This document shows, in pieces, positions 61,419-64,000 of a DNA stretch of 64,000 bases (position 1 is its first letter; each line of letters begins with the position of its first letter). The stretch is from contig NZ_JAOAOP010000009.1 of the NCBI RefSeq assembly GCF_030398335.1, positions 1 through 64,000 on the forward strand, in the 5' to 3' direction. The DNA comes from Aquibium sp. A9E412 (GTDB taxonomy: Bacteria; Pseudomonadota; Alphaproteobacteria; Rhizobiales; Rhizobiaceae). Position numbers and translations under genes: made by a program. The notes under the pieces are model-generated. The model made no database searches, was not told the DNA's origin, and saw only the letters and a list, made by a program, of their open reading frames with translations.

Positions 61419-62300
61419 TCAGTCCCACATTCCCGCGGGCGTCTCGCCCTGCAGGAACGGCTCCATGAAGCGCATGAGCATCCCGGGCTGGTTGATCACG
61501 GCCGTGTGGGAGGTCGCCGGCAGGATCGCAAGGCGCGACGCGGGCAGCGGTGGGCCCAGATCGCCCATGGCGCCACCGCCGAGAAGACGAAACAGCGCGA
61601 CCGTGTGTTCGAGGGTCACGACGTCGGCATCTCCGGCAATGAGGAGCACCGGCAGGTCGAGCGCCTCCACCGCCTCCTTCCAGTGCATCGGCTGCTTCTC
61701 GAGCGCGATCAGCTTCTCGGCCAGCTCGGCGAAGCCATCGGGATCGGGGGCAAGGTTGCGCCACTCGGTTTCGAGCGGGCTGCCGACGAGCATGTCCGGC
61801 GTCATCTGCGGGATGAAGTCGCGGAAGGCGTGCTGCCACCCGCTCTCGTCGAAGGCGACGGAGGCGAGCACGAGCCGGTCGACCCTTTCCGGATGACGAA
61901 TCGCCAGCTGCAGGGCGGCGGCGGCGCCCATGGAGTAGCCGAACACATCCGCTTGCGGCAGGTCCACAGCCGCCATGAACGCGGCCACATCGTCAGCGAG
62001 GTTCGGATAGGTGATCGGCCGACCGGTATCCTCCGTGCGACCGTGACCCTGGAATTCCAGCGCGTAGACGCGGTGCGTCTCGGCCGCCAGGGGGATGATG
62101 TCGCCCATGGATTCGATGCTCATATAGGCGCCATGCAGGATGACCAGCGGTTTGCCAGCTCCGGACACCTCGTAATACATCTCCATGCCATTGACCTCGG
62201 CGACATGTCCGGTCGGGCCGTCATCGGCTTCGGCGGGTATTGCCATGAGCAGCAGCGCGGCGACGACGGGGCGCGCCATGCGGCGGGCTTTCCGTTTCAT
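61419..62300 (-). CDS. alpha/beta hydrolase with N-terminal signal-like segment
   Basis: A 293-residue alpha/beta hydrolase. The oxyanion/HG motif is VILHGAYM, the nucleophile elbow GYSMGAAAA, the acid AGDADVV and the catalytic histidine SHTAVI. The N-terminal MKRKARRMARPVVAALLLMA and IPAEADD looks like a signal peptide, so it is probably secreted to the periplasm. Its start overlaps the PhnB-like gene by 4 bp (ATGA). Confidence 0.87.
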   Translation of the reverse strand: MKRKARRMARPVVAALLLMAIPAEADDGPTGHVAEVNGMEMYYEVSGAGKPLVILHGAYMSIESMGDIIPLAAETHRVYALEFQGHGRTEDTGRPITYPNLADDVAAFMAAVDLPQADVFGYSMGAAAALQLAIRHPERVDRLVLASVAFDESGWQHAFRDFIPQMTPDMLVGSPLETEWRNLAPDPDGFAELAEKLIALEKQPMHWKEAVEALDLPVLLIAGDADVVTLEHTVALFRLLGGGAMGDLGPPLPASRLAILPATSHTAVINQPGMLMRFMEPFLQGETPAGMWD

Positions 62301-62728
62301 AAGACCTCCTGCGACGCCTTGGAGCCTTCGTAGTTCATCATCCAGGGGGTGCCGAACCTGTCGGTGAACATCGCGAAACGCTCTGCCCAGAAGGTTTCAC
62401 CGGGCGGCATGTCGATGGCAAGGGCTTCCTCGGAGAGCGCCGCCAGGATGCGGTCGAACTCCGCGCGCGAGGCGGGCGCGATCTGCACGCGGAAGCCCTG
62501 CGGTCGATCGTACATTTCCGCGGGCGCGTCGGAGCCCATGACGGTGGCGCTGCCGAGCCGAATGCTCATGTTCATCACCAGGTCGTCGCCACCGGGCATG
62601 CGGCTGTCGGCGTCGGGCGCATCGGCGTTGCGCACGATGCTCAAGACCTCGCCGCCCAGGACCTCGGCGTAGCGGGTCATGGCCTCTCGACACGTGCCGT
62701 CGAAGAAGAGGTAGATGGTGGGCTCCAT
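62297..62728 (-). CDS. VOC/PhnB-like glyoxalase-fold protein
   Basis: A 143-residue PhnB-type protein: PTIYLFFDGTCREAMTRYAE, MPGGDDLVMNMSIRLGSATV and the C-terminal FTDRFGTPWMMNYEGS. ATG 62728 has GGAG eight bases upstream; an earlier ATG at 62749 is possible. It is probably co-transcribed with the hydrolase and, further upstream, with the RibD-type gene. Confidence 0.87.
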   Translation of the reverse strand: MEPTIYLFFDGTCREAMTRYAEVLGGEVLSIVRNADAPDADSRMPGGDDLVMNMSIRLGSATVMGSDAPAEMYDRPQGFRVQIAPASRAEFDRILAALSEEALAIDMPPGETFWAERFAMFTDRFGTPWMMNYEGSKASQEVL

Positions 62729-62755
62729 GACGGTGTCTCCTTGAAACAATTCGCC

Positions 62756-63364
62756 TCAGCGTGACCGGCTGTCCGGCTGCAGGGGACCGACCGGCCGATA
62801 CATGTTCGCGAGCGCGCCGGACGATGCAGGCCGGCTGTTGACGAGGGCGAGTTCGCGTGGCGCCACCCGGCCGGAAAAGAAGCGCTTTCCTTCGCCCAGC
62901 AGGATCGGAAAGACGAAGAGAAGCACCTCGTCGACCAGGCCCTGCTCGAAGAGCAACGGCGTCAGCGTCGAGCTGCCCCAGACGATGATGTCGCGACCGC
63001 CCTGCGCCTTGAGCTCGCGCAGGTGGGCGCCGATGTCCCTGCCCAGCCCCTCGGCCGGTCCCCAGCCGAGGGTCTCGGGCCGGTGCGTCGCGACGTATTT
63101 CGTTGCGCGGTTCAGAGCGTCGGCGGTCCGGTCGTTCTCGGCGGTCGGCCAGTAGCTGGCGAAGATGTCGTAGGTGCGTCGCCCGACGAGCAGATCGAAG
63201 GTCTCGCCCTGCGCGGCCGCAACGTCCCCGCCCATCGCGGGATCGAAATGCCGCATCGCCCAGCCACCGTGCGCGAAGCCGCCGTCGCGGTCCTCGTCCG
63301 GCCCGCCGGGTGCCTGAATCACGCCGTCGAGCGAGATGTTGGCGATGATCCTGATCCGTCTCAT
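62756..63364 (-). CDS. RibD C-terminal/dihydrofolate reductase-family protein
   Basis: A 202-residue NADP-binding reductase-fold protein. It begins MRRIRIIANISLDGVIQAP, and has DLLVGRRTYDIFASYWP, RDIIVWGSSTLTPLLFEQ and FPILLGEGKRFF, all typical of the RibD-C/DHFR-like group found next to ECF sigma genes. The cofactor-binding GSSTLTPLL is intact. ATG 63364 was chosen because family resemblance begins there. True folate reduction is not implied. Confidence 0.87.
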   Translation of the reverse strand: MRRIRIIANISLDGVIQAPGGPDEDRDGGFAHGGWAMRHFDPAMGGDVAAAQGETFDLLVGRRTYDIFASYWPTAENDRTADALNRATKYVATHRPETLGWGPAEGLGRDIGAHLRELKAQGGRDIIVWGSSTLTPLLFEQGLVDEVLLFVFPILLGEGKRFFSGRVAPRELALVNSRPASSGALANMYRPVGPLQPDSRSR

Positions 63365-63437
63365 GCGGCGGCGCGCTCGTCTTCCACTCGGTTCCGACCG
63401 AAGGACGAACGATGCGGCGCGATCCCGACAGCCTTCC

Positions 63438-64000
63438 TCAGATTTTTTTCGGGCTGTCGCCGGCTTCGCCCGCCAGCCGGTCGAGATGCTGGCGGATGTG
63501 CGCCGCCTCGGCCGGCGTTCCGGCCAGCGCAACGGCGCGGCCGAACGCGTCACGCGCCTCTGCCGGGCGACCCAATTGGTCGAGCAGCGCTCCGCGCACG
63601 CCGTGAAAGTAGAAATAGCCGTCGAGCGCCTCTGCCAGCGGCGCGACCATGTCGAGCGCGCGCTTCGCCCCGTAGAGCTTCGACACCGCCACCGCCCGGT
63701 TGAGCCTCACGACCGGGGACGGCGCGTGACTCTCGAGCGCGGCGTAGAGCCGCTCGATCCCGGCCCAGTCGGTGTCCTGCGGGCGCGCGGCGCGGGCGTG
63801 CGAGGCGGCGATGGCCGCCTGGATCTGGTAGCGGCCGGGCCGGCGGTGGCGCAGGGCCTTGTCGAGAAGCGCGAGCGCTTCGCCGATGGCAGCGCGGTTC
63901 CAGAGCGTCCGGTCCTGGTCGTCCAGGAGAACCGGCAGACCATCCGCATCGAACCGCGCCCGCTGGCGGGAATGCTGAAGCAGCATCAGCGCCAGAAGAC
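63438..64000 (-). CDS. ECF42-type RNA polymerase sigma factor, C-terminal part
   Basis: Only the C-terminal extension of the sigma factor is in view; the gene begins beyond the right edge. The visible part is ALMLLQHSRQRARFDADGLP then LLDDQDRTLWNRAAI, IQAAIAASHARA, DTDWAGIERLYAALE, PSPVVRLNRAVAVSKL, and LLDQLGRPAEARDAFGRAVA. This is the conserved tetratricopeptide-like region of the ECF42 group, which regulates stress and secondary-metabolism genes. The open frame continues to position 64000. Its downstream neighbours (RibD-type, VOC/PhnB) are usual ECF42 partners. Confidence 0.85.
   Translation of the reverse strand, partial: LLALMLLQHSRQRARFDADGLPVLLDDQDRTLWNRAAIGEALALLDKALRHRRPGRYQIQAAIAASHARAARPQDTDWAGIERLYAALESHAPSPVVRLNRAVAVSKLYGAKRALDMVAPLAEALDGYFYFHGVRGALLDQLGRPAEARDAFGRAVALAGTPAEAAHIRQHLDRLAGEAGDSPKKI

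Noticed and set aside
1-64000. CRISPR arrays, rRNA genes, integrases and restriction or phage-defence genes
   Set aside because: No regularly spaced direct repeats and no rRNA-like stretches were seen; no integrase or defence-family motif appears in any plausible gene.

Overview
The window is GC-rich DNA from an alphaproteobacterium, most likely a rhizobial-type (Hyphomicrobiales, Phyllobacteriaceae-like) soil or aquatic organism. The evidence is a complete clade-I nosRZDFYLX nitrous oxide reduction operon with a twin-arginine NosZ, many ABC uptake systems linked to LysR and LacI regulators, frequent 4-base ATGA or GTGA gene overlaps, an ECF42-type sigma factor, and a short dispersed repeat of the kind seen in rhizobial genomes. 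Species cannot be fixed from the sequence alone.

Layout. Positions 1-15415 hold a catabolic island. It has a 3-hydroxyisobutyrate-dehydrogenase-like enzyme (cut by the window edge), a carboxymuconolactone-decarboxylase-like protein and an amidase; a polyamine-type ABC transporter; and the two subunits of an ATP-dependent hydantoinase/oxoprolinase. These are followed by a LysR regulator, an isochorismatase-like amidohydrolase, a second LysR and an ornithine-cyclodeaminase-family reductase. Positions 15671-27701 are a second island: a DUF1989 protein, a Rieske oxygenase with its reductase, a PuuE/PgdA-type deacetylase-fold hydrolase, two short-chain dehydrogenases, a five-gene branched-chain-type ABC transporter and a LacI regulator. 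Two identical 15-bp operator-like sites mark the two minus-strand promoters here, so the enzymes and the transporter probably form one LacI regulon.

Positions 28285-36276 form a third island: three different ureohydrolases (agmatinase/arginase fold), another DUF1989 protein, a LysR regulator and a polar-amino-acid ABC transporter. This looks like uptake and hydrolysis of guanidino compounds, with DUF1989 (the family of carboxyguanidine deiminase subunits) as a further link to guanidine metabolism. It is the best candidate for an undescribed system.

A truncated IS3-type transposase (about 36682-37440) separates this island from a ferritin-like diiron protein and the divergent nos operon (37479-47448). 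A PAS-GAF-PAS-GGDEF-EAL signalling protein follows (47640-50267). From 50436 to 56680 come small genes, PtsN-like IIA, MscS and a dead 1.2-kb IS3 element. The right end (57054-64000) has an MFS transporter, a nucleoside hydrolase, DUF1772, VOC/PhnB, alpha/beta hydrolase and RibD-type reductase genes, and the 3' part of an ECF42 sigma factor gene.

All functional calls come from reading motifs and family resemblance by eye; no database search was run.
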